Below, piece by piece: positions 4,664-5,866 of a stretch of 5,866 nt of DNA. The stretch is from CAJXNP01 sp050305935. GTDB lineage: Bacteria; Bacteroidota; Bacteroidia; Cytophagales; Cyclobacteriaceae. The notes beneath the pieces are model-generated. The model saw only the letters and a list, made by a program, of their open reading frames with translations, had not been told where the DNA came from and did no database searches. The stretch covers positions 1 to 5,866 of the forward strand of contig JBNLGG010000130.1 of the NCBI GenBank assembly GCA_050305935.1, written 5' to 3'. The translations under genes and the position numbers were made by a program. The stretch's first letter is position 1; each line of letters opens with the position of its first letter.

Positions 4664-5866
4664 ATGGCCTTGAACTACATTTGGATATCTTTTTTTCTCA
4701 TAGCCTTTGTTATAGCCATTGTGAAACTCATCTTCTTCCAGGATTACCAGGTTTTTACACAGATGTTTAATGCGACTATGGAATCGGCGGAAACGGGATT
4801 CACCATCTCCCTGGGATTAACCGGTGTGTTGACCTTCTGGCTGGGAATATTAAAGATTGGCGAAAAGGGAGGTATGATTGCCATCATGACCCGCTTAGTG
4901 AAACCGTTCTTTACAAGGATATTTCCGGATATCCCAAAAGACCATCCGGTGTTTGGGCACATACTGATGAATATTTCAGCCAATATGCTGAACCTGGACA
5001 ACGCTGCCACACCCATCGGCCTAAAAGCCATGAATGATCTTCAGGAGCTAAACCCTGATAAAGATAAAGCCACCAATCCCATGATCATGTTTTTGGTGTT
5101 AAATACTACCGGGCTAACCCTTATCCCCATTAACATCATGGTATACCGCTATGAAATGGGGGCGGTAAATCCGGCCGACATATTTCTACCTATCCTTATT
5201 GCCACCTTTTTTGCAACTATCACGGGCCTGATTTTGGTCTCCATTGTTCAAAAAATCAATCTTTTTGACAAAGTGATCCTCGCTTATCTATTGTCTGCAA
5301 CAGCTGTCATTGTGGGAATTATCATCTACTTCTACCACATGCCGTCCGATCAGGTAGAAATTGTCTCCAGGGTTATAAGTCACACCTTGCTGTTCTCTGT
5401 GATCGTAATCTTTATCCTGATGGGACTGAGAGCGAAAATCAATATTTACGAGTCATTTATTGAAGGCGCGAAAGATGGCTTTACCATTGCGATCAAAATC
5501 ATTCCCTACCTGGTTGCGATATTGGTAGGAATAGGCGTATTCAGGGCTTCCGGCGCCATGGATTATTTCATAAGTGGCCTCGCTTGGTTTTTCAGTTCGA
5601 TGGGAATGAACACAGAATTCGTCCCGGCACTTCCTACGGCATTTATGAAACCTCTTTCCGGCAGCGGGGCCCGGTCGTTGATGATTGATACAATGGAAGC
5701 CTACGGCGCTGACCATTTTGCCTCTAAAATCGCCTGCGTGCTTCAGGGCTCCACAGACACTACATTTTATATTATTGCTGTTTATTTTGGCTCTGTTGGC
5801 ATTAGAAATACCAGGTATGCCGTCACTTGCGGATTAATTGCTGATGCAGTGGGCATCATAGCATCG
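4664..5866 (+). CDS. SpmA-SpmB fusion, nucleoside-recognition (Gate) domain membrane protein, 3' end cut by window
   Basis: This frame stays open for 401 codons to the window edge. The protein is polytopic and fuses relatives of Bacillus SpmA (about 1-195) and SpmB (about 200-401). Each half carries a nucleoside-recognition/Gate-type region: about 44-160, with MNISANMLNLDNAATP at 102-117 and NTTGLTLIP at 147-155; and about 275-381, with KPLSGSGARS at 329-338 and QGSTDTTFYIIAVYFG at 361-376. Bacillus SpmA and SpmB (about 196 and 178 residues) affect spore-core dehydration. In non-sporulating bacteria the role and any transported solute are unknown. By comparison with those lengths only about 10-25 C-terminal residues should be missing. 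An in-frame TAA at 4646-4648 and the hydrophobic N-terminal helix (5-25) support ATG 4664. No Shine-Dalgarno site is visible. It lies 141 bp after the small membrane-protein gene on the same strand, so co-transcription is possible but unproven. Confidence 0.92.
   Translation, partial: MALNYIWISFFLIAFVIAIVKLIFFQDYQVFTQMFNATMESAETGFTISLGLTGVLTFWLGILKIGEKGGMIAIMTRLVKPFFTRIFPDIPKDHPVFGHILMNISANMLNLDNAATPIGLKAMNDLQELNPDKDKATNPMIMFLVLNTTGLTLIPINIMVYRYEMGAVNPADIFLPILIATFFATITGLILVSIVQKINLFDKVILAYLLSATAVIVGIIIYFYHMPSDQVEIVSRVISHTLLFSVIVIFILMGLRAKINIYESFIEGAKDGFTIAIKIIPYLVAILVGIGVFRASGAMDYFISGLAWFFSSMGMNTEFVPALPTAFMKPLSGSGARSLMIDTMEAYGADHFASKIACVLQGSTDTTFYIIAVYFGSVGIRNTRYAVTCGLIADAVGIIAS

Overview
The window is a 5.9-kb stretch of bacterial chromosome with moderate to low GC. 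All recognisable genes are on the + strand. It most likely comes from the phylum Bacteroidota, perhaps a Cytophagales-type environmental genome. The clues are A-rich leaders without Shine-Dalgarno sites, a TAnnTTTG-type -7 box before the first gene, a penicillin acylase whose N-terminus resembles Bacteroidota members (LGKFLNPYEGFWQNAE), and a fused SpmA-SpmB nucleoside-recognition membrane protein. The taxonomic call rests on family resemblance, not on a search.

Layout, left to right. Positions 1-182 hold no supportable gene, but contain short palindromes and a candidate promoter. Positions 183-1070 encode a complete NAD-dependent 3-hydroxyacyl-CoA (3-hydroxybutyryl-CoA) dehydrogenase with every catalytic residue in place. 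Positions 1071-1301 are AT-rich and noncoding. Positions 1302-1637 hold a small soluble protein of unknown family. After an 80-bp AT-rich gap, whose ends form an inverted repeat that reaches into the next start codon, positions 1718-4153 encode an exported or membrane-anchored penicillin-acylase-family Ntn hydrolase. Its stop codon directly abuts the ATG of a 122-residue, four-helix membrane protein of unknown function (4154-4522). Positions 4523-4663 are filled by two different degenerate short tandem repeats, one of 7 bp and one of 8 bp. From 4664 to the window edge runs a polytopic SpmA-SpmB fusion protein, cut off by the window shortly before its natural end.

Functionally, the dehydrogenase looks like a stand-alone enzyme of fatty acid, butyrate or hydroxybutyrate metabolism. 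The acylase and the small membrane protein look translationally coupled and probably form a cell-envelope unit; the SpmA-SpmB protein may belong to the same transcription unit or be separately transcribed. No mobile element, CRISPR array, tRNA or rRNA was found. The least ordinary items are the paired 7-bp and 8-bp repeat tracts, the inverted repeat covering the acylase start, the uncharacterised coupled membrane protein, and a spore-maturation-type fusion in a lineage not expected to make spores.
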